A stretch of 8,846 nucleotides of DNA from Bacteroidales bacterium UBA4318. Lineage in GTDB: Bacteria > Bacteroidota > Bacteroidia > Bacteroidales > UBA932. Within the stretch, counting starts at the first letter, position 1; the number at the start of each line of letters is the position of its first letter. The position numbers and the translations under genes were made by a program. The notes beneath the pieces were generated by a model. That model ran no database searches, was not told the DNA's origin, and saw only the letters and a list, made by a program, of their open reading frames with translations. Below are positions 1 through 6,358 of the stretch, piece by piece. The DNA lies in contig DGUE01000122.1 of assembly GCA_002393895.1 (NCBI GenBank), positions 1 through 8,846 of the forward strand, written 5' to 3'.

Positions 1-861
1 TATGACATGGCGACGGGCAAGAGCACTCTCTATGCCCAGCCGAAGGTGAAATTCAACACCAATGACTACGTATCGGAACAGGGGTTCTTCCAGAGCAAGG
101 ACGGCACCCGCATCCCTATGTTCATCACTCATAAGAAGGACCTGAAACTAGACGGCAACAACCCCGTCTACCTCTACGGCTACGGCGGATTCGACATCTC
201 CCTCACGCCCGGATTCTCATCCAGCCGCGTTCCTTTCCTGGAAGCGGGCGGCATCTATGCCCAGGTGACGCTGCGCGGAGGCGGAGAGTACGGCGAGGCC
301 TGGCATCTGGCCGGCACCAAGATGAATAAGCAGAACGTGTTCGACGACTTCATAGGTGCGGCCGAGTGGCTGATAGCCCAAGGATATACCAAGCCCGAGA
401 AGCTGGCGATCGTAGGCGGATCGAACGGCGGCCTTCTGGTGGGTGCGTGTATGACGCAACGTCCTGAGCTCTATGCAGTTGCAATTCCTCAGGTGGGTGT
501 GATGGATATGCTTCGCTACCACAAGTTCACCATCGGCTGGAACTGGGCTCCGGACTACGGCACCAGCGAAGACAGTAAGGAGATGTTCGAGTATCTGAAG
601 GGCTATTCACCCCTGCATAACTTGAAGCCCGGCACGAGCTATCCCGCAACCCTGGTGACCACAGCCGACCACGACGACCGCGTTGTCCCTGCCCATTCCT
701 TCAAGTTCGCTGCCACCCTTCAGGAATGCAACGCCGGCCCGAACCCCTGCCTCATCCGCATCGACTCCAAAGCCGGCCACGGCGGCGGCAAACCCCTCGC
801 CAAAGTCCTTGAGGAGCAGGCGGATATCTATGCGTTCATCTTCAAGAATTTGGGAATGTAA
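1..861 (+). CDS. Prolyl oligopeptidase (S9A family), C-terminal catalytic domain, 5' end outside window
   Basis: This is a serine peptidase that cleaves short peptides after proline. The frame is open from base 1 (Tyr-Asp before the first Met at base 7), so the gene begins upstream and about 286 residues are visible. Numbering from the Met at base 7, the alpha/beta-hydrolase catalytic domain fills the fragment. The nucleophile motif GGSNGG gives Ser139, with the upstream [10 protein letters not shown] helix typical of the S9A active-site signature. DHDDRVVP gives the catalytic Asp223 and the substrate-binding Arg225, and KAGHGGG gives His258. Trp180 in the [10 protein letters not shown] stretch matches the tryptophan that stacks on the substrate proline in porcine prolyl oligopeptidase. 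The triad is complete, so the enzyme should be active. Family members are about 700 residues, so the beta-propeller and any signal peptide are missing from view and the cellular location cannot be judged. The stop codon overlaps the next start (TAATG). Family assignment is secure. Confidence 0.96.
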   Translation, partial: YDMATGKSTLYAQPKVKFNTNDYVSEQGFFQSKDGTRIPMFITHKKDLKLDGNNPVYLYGYGGFDISLTPGFSSSRVPFLEAGGIYAQVTLRGGGEYGEAWHLAGTKMNKQNVFDDFIGAAEWLIAQGYTKPEKLAIVGGSNGGLLVGACMTQRPELYAVAIPQVGVMDMLRYHKFTIGWNWAPDYGTSEDSKEMFEYLKGYSPLHNLKPGTSYPATLVTTADHDDRVVPAHSFKFAATLQECNAGPNPCLIRIDSKAGHGGGKPLAKVLEEQADIYAFIFKNLGM

Positions 862-1313
862 TGATGAGACGAGCAGTATCAGTTATCATATTGGTTTTAT
901 TCGCGCTTTCCCAGTTGTCTTGCGAATCGGATTTCAAAGTTGACGAAAAAATGCAGCTATTGGAAGGAAAGTACGTTATGTCATTATGGATTGACTCAAG
1001 GTATTCGGATGACAATCTGGTTAGTAAGATTCCTGATTTGGCAAAACAAGCCGAGGTCGTAAGAAGCGGTAATAACTGGTATTTTCATTTTGTAATGACC
1101 GGTATTGATGAACATGTAGAATATACTTACCGTGATATGGTTGTCGGGATGTGCTGGGATCAGGTTTTGTGCCGATATTGTTTTTCGCGCTTTTCCGATA
1201 GTGAATTCGATATTCAGATGGCCAATGACAATGTCGGATTGAGAGAAGAGAACGGCACATTCGTATTCAGTTATAATGATTTTGAAACCATAATATGGGA
1301 AAGAGATATTTAG
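861..1313 (+). CDS. Small putative lipoprotein of unknown function (150 aa)
   Basis: I do not recognise this protein. It begins with a short basic stretch (MMRR), a hydrophobic segment from about residue 5 to 17, and a cysteine at position 21 preceded by SQLS. This fits a lipoprotein signal (signal peptidase II) of the loose Bacteroidetes type; Gln at -3 makes the lipobox imperfect. The mature part is about 130 residues with alternating hydrophobic and polar residues, suggesting a small beta-rich domain. An opening LLEGKYVMSLW segment and a closing FETIIWER segment are vaguely like lipocalin-type lipoproteins of Bacteroidales, but that is a guess. Three further cysteines lie close together near residues 94-102. 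The start overlaps the upstream stop by one base (TAATG), and an in-frame ATG follows at 864. No Shine-Dalgarno sequence is visible, so translation may rely on coupling. The gene overlaps its downstream neighbour by 19 bases, and its AT-rich codon use resembles the next two genes. Confidence 0.75.
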   Translation: MMRRAVSVIILVLFALSQLSCESDFKVDEKMQLLEGKYVMSLWIDSRYSDDNLVSKIPDLAKQAEVVRSGNNWYFHFVMTGIDEHVEYTYRDMVVGMCWDQVLCRYCFSRFSDSEFDIQMANDNVGLREENGTFVFSYNDFETIIWERDI

Positions 1314-2326
1314 CTTTTTTATTGGCATTTCTCCTTCTCATGATTGGGGTGAAAGGTGAAGCGCAGGATATTCGTTACTGGTCCGACGGGCCTTTAACCA
1401 TTTCGGACTTTACAGTGGTAGATGAACCGGAAGATACTCTGGCGATAAGTTTTATCTGGGATCGTAAGAAAATGGAGATTACCAGAGGAAAGACAAGATA
1501 TGTTTATTACGACTACAATAATGGCTTCTTCAAGAAGAATACAATGATTGGCAAGAGCCGTGTGTCTGAGTGTTCAATTGATAGCTTACAATATCTGTTT
1601 GATCTATCTGAGTATTACGTTAGAAAGATCAGAGAAGAGGTGATTTCAGAACCTTGGAAAACAAAAAAAGTTGTTTCTCGGTATTCAAGGGAATTTAGAA
1701 CGGAAAGAGATAGAAGCCTGAAAAAGAATCTATCCTTGTCAGAAGATCGTTTCGACATAACGGAAATACAACTTGAGAAGACGCTTGGAATCAATCCCAG
1801 TATCGGTCTGTTTACGCAGTTCCCTTTCGGTGATATGGCAAGTCTGGTCCGATGTTTCTATGGTTGTACGGTGGGATTTGGATTGAGTTACAACAAATTA
1901 ACGCTTCAACCTGAATTGTCTTTCGGATCAGGAACATATCTAGGATCATATTCCAATATCCGTGGGGCAAATTCTGCTTCGAAAGTTCCGATGACATGTT
2001 TTAGGATATATATCAGTTATATTCTGACAGATTTCTCCAATTATCGTCTGGCGGTTATTGCCGGGGGAGGCAGAAGCGCTTATCGGTTTTATGAAAACGA
2101 GACATTCTCCGTTGTCGGAAATGTCTTGTCAGAAGGGATACGACTCGACTGGAAGAATCGTACCAGTTACATCTTAACCTTTCCTGTAGCCAGGGAAGTG
2201 GTGTTTTGCCCGTATGTAATGTTGATTTCCGATCAACAGTGGATCAATAGCAATAAAACCATATCTCCGTCTGTTTCATTGACAGTCGGTTTATCTTTAG
2301 ATGTACATGCAACACGTTCAAAATAA
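1295..2326 (+). CDS. Secreted protein with probable C-terminal outer-membrane beta-barrel (343 aa)
   Basis: The N-terminus is a clear signal peptide: MGKR, a hydrophobic core at residues 5-18, and a probable cut after GEA (23/24), with no lipobox cysteine. The mature protein appears to have two parts. Residues 24 to about 160 form a charged region starting IRYWSDGPLTISDF and containing a helix-like stretch, LFDLSEYYVRKIREEV, at 101-116. This loosely recalls Bacteroidetes DUF922-like domains, but no HExxH-type metal site is present. Residues about 166-338 alternate aromatic or hydrophobic residues with glycine and polar ones (GLFTQFPFGD, GCTVGFGLSYN, LAVIAGGGRSAYRFY, VSLTVGLSLDV), as expected for amphipathic strands of a small outer-membrane barrel. 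The start overlaps the upstream gene by 19 bases and the end overlaps the next by 26, supporting one transcript. The natural partners are the two flanking lipoproteins. The function is not known, and the barrel call rests on strand pattern only. Confidence 0.75.
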   Translation: MGKRYLAFLLAFLLLMIGVKGEAQDIRYWSDGPLTISDFTVVDEPEDTLAISFIWDRKKMEITRGKTRYVYYDYNNGFFKKNTMIGKSRVSECSIDSLQYLFDLSEYYVRKIREEVISEPWKTKKVVSRYSREFRTERDRSLKKNLSLSEDRFDITEIQLEKTLGINPSIGLFTQFPFGDMASLVRCFYGCTVGFGLSYNKLTLQPELSFGSGTYLGSYSNIRGANSASKVPMTCFRIYISYILTDFSNYRLAVIAGGGRSAYRFYENETFSVVGNVLSEGIRLDWKNRTSYILTFPVAREVVFCPYVMLISDQQWINSNKTISPSVSLTVGLSLDVHATRSK

Positions 2327-3629
2327 GGTTTTCATTGTCATTCCTATTGTCTTTTCTCTCTTTGTGTTTTCTTGTACGAAGAGCGTGGGAAACAGGTTTG
2401 AGGTTTCAGATAATGCTTTGTCTTTCACCCATGAAGGAGGAGAAAAGGGGTTCATTATCAACTCTTCGTCACCCTGGACAATCGTTGCATCGGAGCCATG
2501 GTGCAAGCCTGTGCCACCCTCCGGTTCGAGCACGTTGGAAAACGGCAACAGCGTGTTCTTGACGTGTCCGGTAAACTCGGGTAGAGAGAGGTCTTGCATT
2601 GTCACGGTTTCAAATGGGTCGGAAGAGAAGGTGATAACAGTCACTCAAGCTCATGCAGACAAAGTTTTGATTGTTCCTGAAAAGACAATCTTCGCATCCC
2701 CTCAACAGACCAATGTAGTAATAGAATACTCATCGGATACAGCGGTTAAGGCAGTTTCCGGTTCTCCGTGGATTACTGTGTCTTCCATAGATGGCGGGTC
2801 CGGCAGAATCATTTGTTCCACGACTCCAATGGAGGGAGATAATAGTCCAAGAAGAGTAGGGGAGGTCAGTATAAGCAATGATTATGAGTCAAAAACAGTT
2901 TCCGTCATCCAGGGTAACGGGCCTTTTGGCCCCACACTCTGCAATGCTCTCTTGAAACAGTATGACACCAATCATGATGGTTATTTGTCGGATTCAGAAG
3001 CGGAGAGCGTTTATGCAATCGATCTGGATTATATGTATTTAGAGTCTTTGGATGTTGTTTTGGATGCTGTATTTACCGGATTTGATTATTTTCCGAATAT
3101 GTCATCTTTGACGATAGGCAAAGTAGGCTCTAATCATTTTCCGGACATCATTATTAAAGATTGCCCGCACCTGAAACAAATCAAATTCAGATATATTGAT
3201 CCCAGCAGCATTATAATTGAAAACTGCCCTGAATTGCAAAGAATAGACAGTGAAAGTTGTGATATGTCGAAATCAACAACGATTTCAAACTGTGCAATGC
3301 TGGAATCAATATCTTTCACTAATATTCAACAATCTCCAGGAACAACTATAAGTATTGGGAGATGTGCCAATCTCCATACAATACGAATGTCCGCATTATC
3401 CTTCGACTGCTCAGAAATGGACTTTTCAGATCTTCCGGGACTAAGTAGTTTGGACGTGTCTATGAATTACGGAACGATAAAGTGCGTTGATTTGTGCGGA
3501 TCAAAAGCACTTAAAAAAGTTGTCTTGAAGAATAAACTCGGCGGGCGAATCTATTCTTTAATCCTGAATTCGGAGGTGAAGGGTAAATGTGAATTACAGT
3601 GTAAAGATACAAATGTGTATTATCTTTAG
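2301..3629 (+). CDS. Lipoprotein with two BACON-like domains, an EF-hand loop and leucine-rich repeats (442 aa)
   Basis: This is a probable surface-anchored binding protein. A hydrophobic segment at residues 10-24 ends in VFSC, giving a lipidated Cys25. Residues about 33-117 and 121-205 look like two BACON domains: each has an SSPWTIV or GSPWITV core near its middle and ends in a strand like VITVTQ or VSVIQG, as in the Bacteroidetes carbohydrate-associated module. Residues 222-233 form a textbook EF-hand calcium loop, DTNHDGYLSDSE, with ligands Asp222, Asn224, Asp226, Tyr228 (backbone), Ser230 and Glu233. A leucine-rich repeat array of roughly 21-24-residue units follows, from about 264 to 409. 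An EF-hand directly before LRRs is a known Bacteroidales arrangement. There is no catalytic motif, so binding or adhesion is inferred. An alternative start at 2307 (Met3) is possible; both lie inside the upstream gene, overlapping it by 20-26 bases. The stop is two bases from the convergent pepC stop. Ligand unknown. Confidence 0.82.
   Translation: MYMQHVQNKVFIVIPIVFSLFVFSCTKSVGNRFEVSDNALSFTHEGGEKGFIINSSSPWTIVASEPWCKPVPPSGSSTLENGNSVFLTCPVNSGRERSCIVTVSNGSEEKVITVTQAHADKVLIVPEKTIFASPQQTNVVIEYSSDTAVKAVSGSPWITVSSIDGGSGRIICSTTPMEGDNSPRRVGEVSISNDYESKTVSVIQGNGPFGPTLCNALLKQYDTNHDGYLSDSEAESVYAIDLDYMYLESLDVVLDAVFTGFDYFPNMSSLTIGKVGSNHFPDIIIKDCPHLKQIKFRYIDPSSIIIENCPELQRIDSESCDMSKSTTISNCAMLESISFTNIQQSPGTTISIGRCANLHTIRMSALSFDCSEMDFSDLPGLSSLDVSMNYGTIKCVDLCGSKALKKVVLKNKLGGRIYSLILNSEVKGKCELQCKDTNVYYL
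3090..3527 (+). repeat. Degenerate leucine-rich repeat array encoded in the BACON/EF-hand lipoprotein
   Basis: The repeat is visible at protein level only; the DNA copies have diverged. Each unit fits roughly [IVL]xxCPxLxxI. Examples are IIIKDCPHLKQI, IIIENCPELQRI, TTISNCAMLESI and ISIGRCANLHTI, followed by MDFSDLPGLSSL and a looser unit around SKALKKVVL. Aligning the central Leu or Met gives positions 267, 291, 312, 334, 358, 381 and 404, with spacings of 24, 21, 22, 24, 23 and 23 residues. Four successive units have cysteine three residues before this Leu (288, 309, 331, 355), which would stack as a ladder in a solenoid. Confidence 0.75.
3602..3628 (+). terminator. AT-rich inverted repeat at the convergent gene junction, possible bidirectional terminator
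   Basis: TAAAGATA (3602-3609) and TATCTTTA (3621-3628) are perfect 8-base inverted copies separated by 11 bases. An alternative pairing extends it with AC/GT inside a small bulge. The repeat covers the last codons and most of the stop of the lipoprotein gene and lies 4 bases from the end of pepC. It is the best hairpin at a junction where two convergent genes are only 2 bases apart. It lacks a GC-rich stem and a strong T-tract on either side, so a terminator role is weakly supported; the inverted repeat itself is certain. Confidence 0.35.
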
Positions 3630-3631
3630 TG

Positions 3632-5002
3632 TTATTCTTCCCCAAGGAACATCGGGTCCCAGGCGGGGAGGAGGATCGGCTTCTGGTTCAGGAGAGCCTG
3701 GATGTCGGCGGGGACGTATTTCTTTTCGACCACGAGGCGGAACATGTACTCGTTGAACCATTCGTCGGTCATGATTATGTTGCCCTTCCAGCCTGTGTCG
3801 CCCCAGCTGTTCTCCACGAGCCACTTCTGGGCCACACCGTCCTTCAGGTCCACGCCGATAAGCGTCATGGCGTGGCTGGAGCCGCTGGCGTGGGTGAGCA
3901 CGCGCTGCTTCTTGTCCATCGTATACTTCACGCCGAGAAGGCTCTCATAGTCGAAGTTGGCAATGTCGGCAATGCCGCGTTCGCGGTCGAGGAACTTGCC
4001 CACATCGCAGGAGAAATACATCGCATCTCCACCCTTGATGGAAGCGATGGCCATCTTCTTGATGTCGTCCAGAGGGAGGTTCACGTAGAGCCAGTTGTGC
4101 CCGTCGTAGGTGTGGCGGTCGTATTCGATCTCGTAGACCTTGCCGTACTCGCGGGCAGGGTCGTTCATGAACATTATATAGTTGTTCTGCAGGTCGTAGC
4201 CCACGAACTCGTTATAGAACTCGATGGGGGTGTAGGTCTTGGTGCTCACCACATTGCCCTTGCTGTCGCGGCGCGTCCACTCAAACTCGGTGGGAGGAAC
4301 GCCCAGGGTGAGGGCCAGGATGCGGTAGACCTCCTTCAGCATATCCACCTTCATCTTCTGAAGATCCACTTTCTTACCGGCATCGCGAAGCGCAAGGCCA
4401 TCCTGGCGGAGAAGATTGGAAAGCTGCCCGCGCACTGCGGAGGTGCTGTTGGCGGTAAGGGTCTCGGGGAAGATCTCCGCAGGCACCACGCCGTACTTGC
4501 TCACGAGGTCGGCAACTCCTGTGAAGGTGCCTCCGTCGCTGATAGGATGAGCGAAGAGCCAGTCCACGGTTCGGTCGTCAATGGGCTTGTTGCGGGTGTC
4601 GATGACTGCCTGGAGGAAGAGGTTGGCCTTCTCCAGCTGGTCGTAGAAGAAGCAGTAGTTCTGGCTGAACTGGAACTCGCCCAGGTCGAAGCGCTCGATG
4701 GCGGATGCGCGCAGCACGTTGAGTCCGGTGAAGAGCCAGCAGCGTCCGGATGACTTCTGGTTGGTGCGGCCGACCGTCTTGACCACATCGGAGAAGTGGG
4801 TGTCGATCATCACCGCGCGGTCGGCATTCTTTGCGAGCGTGGCGAGGGGTGTGGTGTTCATTGCATTGCGCAGGGCCTTGTCGGTGGCGCTGCCTTCGTA
4901 GCCTTTGCGGATTTCACCGAGGGTGCCTTCGTCGAGGCCTCCCTTCTGTGCATAGGCACTCACGCTGAGGAGCACCATTGCAATTGCAAGTATCTTCTTC
5001 AT
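3632..5002 (-). CDS. pepC: Secreted bleomycin hydrolase / aminopeptidase C (peptidase family C1B)
   Basis: This is a papain-fold cysteine aminopeptidase that normally assembles as a hexamer with the active sites facing a central chamber. The first 18 residues form a signal peptide (MKKILAIAMVLLSVSAYA, cut before Gln19) without a lipobox, so the enzyme should be periplasmic or secreted, unlike the cytoplasmic enzymes of lactic acid bacteria and eukaryotes. All active-site residues are present: the oxyanion Gln82 and nucleophile Cys88 in NQKSSGRCWLF, His377 in GSSHAMTLIGV and Asn398 in VENSWGDTGWKG. The length of 456 fits the family. The C-terminus keeps the WDPM element, which in studied homologues leads into an arm that reaches the active site and limits the enzyme to N-terminal trimming. 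Here it is followed by FLGEE rather than a GALA-like end. The start lies 6 bases after the rmuC stop, with no clear ribosome-binding site, so the two are probably co-transcribed. The gene converges with the low-GC cassette. Confidence 0.95.
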   Translation of the reverse strand: MKKILAIAMVLLSVSAYAQKGGLDEGTLGEIRKGYEGSATDKALRNAMNTTPLATLAKNADRAVMIDTHFSDVVKTVGRTNQKSSGRCWLFTGLNVLRASAIERFDLGEFQFSQNYCFFYDQLEKANLFLQAVIDTRNKPIDDRTVDWLFAHPISDGGTFTGVADLVSKYGVVPAEIFPETLTANSTSAVRGQLSNLLRQDGLALRDAGKKVDLQKMKVDMLKEVYRILALTLGVPPTEFEWTRRDSKGNVVSTKTYTPIEFYNEFVGYDLQNNYIMFMNDPAREYGKVYEIEYDRHTYDGHNWLYVNLPLDDIKKMAIASIKGGDAMYFSCDVGKFLDRERGIADIANFDYESLLGVKYTMDKKQRVLTHASGSSHAMTLIGVDLKDGVAQKWLVENSWGDTGWKGNIIMTDEWFNEYMFRLVVEKKYVPADIQALLNQKPILLPAWDPMFLGEE

Positions 5003-5008
5003 ATTCAG

Positions 5009-6322
5009 TTAGTTATTATCTTCTTCGTCTAAATTCGCTGCAAGCTCCGAAGGGATTATCGAACTGCGGCCGCCGATCATTCTCCCGCCGGACTTGAGAC
5101 CGGCGTTGGAACGTTTGCGGGTGGCGCCCAGTTTCTCGAGCTTGGCTATCTTCTTCACCACGCTCTGGTTCGATTCCGTGAGCAGACGGGTGGACTCCCC
5201 GTAGCTCTTGCCCAGATCCTTCAGTTTTTCGCCTACCTTCACATATTCCGCCATCCAGTTCTCAAGCACGCTCATAAGTTCGGATGCTGTCTTGTAGACC
5301 TCCTGGATGTTGCGCTGCTGGTCGAACTGGCGCCAGGCAACCAGAATCATGTTGAGCACTATGGCCAGCGACATCTGGCTGACTATCAGCACCCCTTGGT
5401 TCTTGGCCTGCTGCCAGAGCAGTGGCTCCTCCTCCTGCATCAGCCGGAAGGCGTTCTCTATGGGGATGAACATCAGATTGTAATCTATCTTCTTGCGCCC
5501 TTCGGGGATGTAGGATGCATAGTCTTTGCCGCGGAGTTCGTCCACATGGCTGCGTATACTGGCAATGTGGGCTTTGGCCAGACGGCTCCGGTCTTCGGGC
5601 GTTATAGCCTGATTCCACTCCACGAAGGCCTTGAGGCTGACCTTGGAATCCACAATCACCTCGCCGCCGTCGGGGTAGTGCACTATCACGTCCGGAATCA
5701 TGGTGCGGCCGTCGTCGCTCTTGATCTCGTGCCCGAATTCATCGCGGATGACACCCTGCACGTCGAAGTTCACTCCTTCCTGCAGGCCGCTCTCGCGGAG
5801 CAGGTCTACAAGGAGCATCTCGCCGAAGTCGCCCTGCGTCTTGCTCTGGCCGGTAATGGCGTCTGCAAGTGCCTGAGCCTGACTGCCCACATTCTTGCTC
5901 TGCTCGGAAAGAAGATGAATCATCTTTTCCATCGAGCCGCTGCGCTCCGCGTTCTTCTCGTCGGATTGCTTTACGCTCTCGCTGAATTCCTTGAACTTTT
6001 CCTGTATGGGCTTCAGGAGCTCTTCCACGCTCTCAGCGCTGGTCTTGCGGAAATGTTCGCTGTTCTCGGCGCTCAGAGCCTTGAATGCATTGCGCATCTC
6101 TTCCAGCGACTTTGCCGCCTGCTCCCGGTCGGCCTTCAGAATGGCCTCCTGCATCTCGCGCTGCTCTTTCGCCGCCGCTTCCCTCTGCGCATGCAGCTGC
6201 TTCTGCGCTTCCTCCTGCGCTGCAAGTTTCGCTTCCAGCCCGGCTTTCTTCGCCACCAGAACGATGATGGCAACGACTGCCAGGGCAAGCAATATGCTTA
6301 GTATGATAGTCAAAGTGTCCAT
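5009..6322 (-). CDS. rmuC: DNA recombination protein RmuC
   Basis: RmuC is a membrane-tethered protein thought to limit DNA rearrangement at inverted repeats; its nuclease-like domain is inferred from fold similarity. I place the start at the ATG at 6322, giving 437 residues beginning MDTLTIIL. A longer frame to 6373 exists, but it would run into the end of the upstream permease gene and put a non-family 17-residue leader before the membrane segment. One transmembrane helix spans about residues 3-24, followed by a long Ala/Glu/Gln/Lys-rich coiled coil to about 155. The RmuC core follows: GDFGE at 164-168 (GDWGE in E. coli), a PD...VDSK pattern at 210-227 that resembles the PD-(D/E)xK nuclease core, and FIPIENAF at 285-292. 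The tail after about 400 is basic then acidic (LDEEDNN). pepC starts 6 bases downstream. A Bacteroidetes-type promoter lies immediately upstream. Conserved neighbours give no further hint of its role. Confidence 0.93.
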   Translation of the reverse strand: MDTLTIILSILLALAVVAIIVLVAKKAGLEAKLAAQEEAQKQLHAQREAAAKEQREMQEAILKADREQAAKSLEEMRNAFKALSAENSEHFRKTSAESVEELLKPIQEKFKEFSESVKQSDEKNAERSGSMEKMIHLLSEQSKNVGSQAQALADAITGQSKTQGDFGEMLLVDLLRESGLQEGVNFDVQGVIRDEFGHEIKSDDGRTMIPDVIVHYPDGGEVIVDSKVSLKAFVEWNQAITPEDRSRLAKAHIASIRSHVDELRGKDYASYIPEGRKKIDYNLMFIPIENAFRLMQEEEPLLWQQAKNQGVLIVSQMSLAIVLNMILVAWRQFDQQRNIQEVYKTASELMSVLENWMAEYVKVGEKLKDLGKSYGESTRLLTESNQSVVKKIAKLEKLGATRKRSNAGLKSGGRMIGGRSSIIPSELAANLDEEDNN

Positions 6323-6327
6323 ATCAC

Positions 6328-6358
6328 CAAATATACAAAAAAAACTAACGGGAACGAA
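6328..6358 (-). promoter_or_regulatory. Probable Bacteroidetes sigma-ABfr promoter for rmuC-pepC
   Basis: On the minus strand TTCG (6358-6355) and TATATTTG (6335-6328) are separated by exactly 19 bases. This fits the Bacteroides consensus TTTG-N19-TAnnTTTG with one mismatch in the upstream box and none in the downstream box. A run of eight T (6344-6337) lies in the spacer. The element straddles the stop codon of the upstream permease gene. The rmuC ATG begins only 5 bases after the downstream box, so transcription would start at or beside the start codon, leaving little or no leader. Confidence 0.55.

Larger units (their letters stand above)
861..3629 (+). other. Low-GC three-gene cassette encoding envelope proteins
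   Basis: The three plus-strand genes here differ in base composition from everything around them. Hand counts of single 60-base lines give 48%, 37% and 37% GC inside (lines 1381, 1501, 3241), against 53% and 58% in the upstream peptidase gene (lines 301, 421) and 48% and 68% in pepC (lines 4321, 4261). Codons inside often end in A or T, whereas flanking genes favour G or C. The change falls at the stop codon of the prolyl oligopeptidase on the left and at the stop codon of pepC on the right. All three products carry export signals and their genes overlap by 1, 19 and 26 bases. No integrase, transposase, direct repeat or tRNA marks the edges, so horizontal acquisition is an inference from composition. 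An AT-biased but native set of surface genes is also possible. Confidence 0.6.

Noticed and set aside
1277..1284. TGATTTTG as a -7 promoter box for the beta-barrel gene.
   Set aside because: It has one mismatch to TAnnTTTG, and no TTTG-like box lies 19 bases upstream. In AT-rich DNA such a match is expected by chance.
2292..2299. TATCTTTA just before the third cassette start as a promoter box.
   Set aside because: It lacks the final G and has no upstream box at the right distance.
861..3629. Insertion sequence, integron or phage origin for the low-GC cassette.
   Set aside because: No transposase, integrase, terminal inverted repeats, target duplication or attachment site could be seen at either edge.
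3629..4753. A 374-codon open frame on the plus strand opposite pepC.
   Set aside because: It is antisense to a full-length peptidase with intact catalytic residues, is rich in His, Val, Glu and Leu as expected from the complement of GC-rich codons, and has no recognisable motif.
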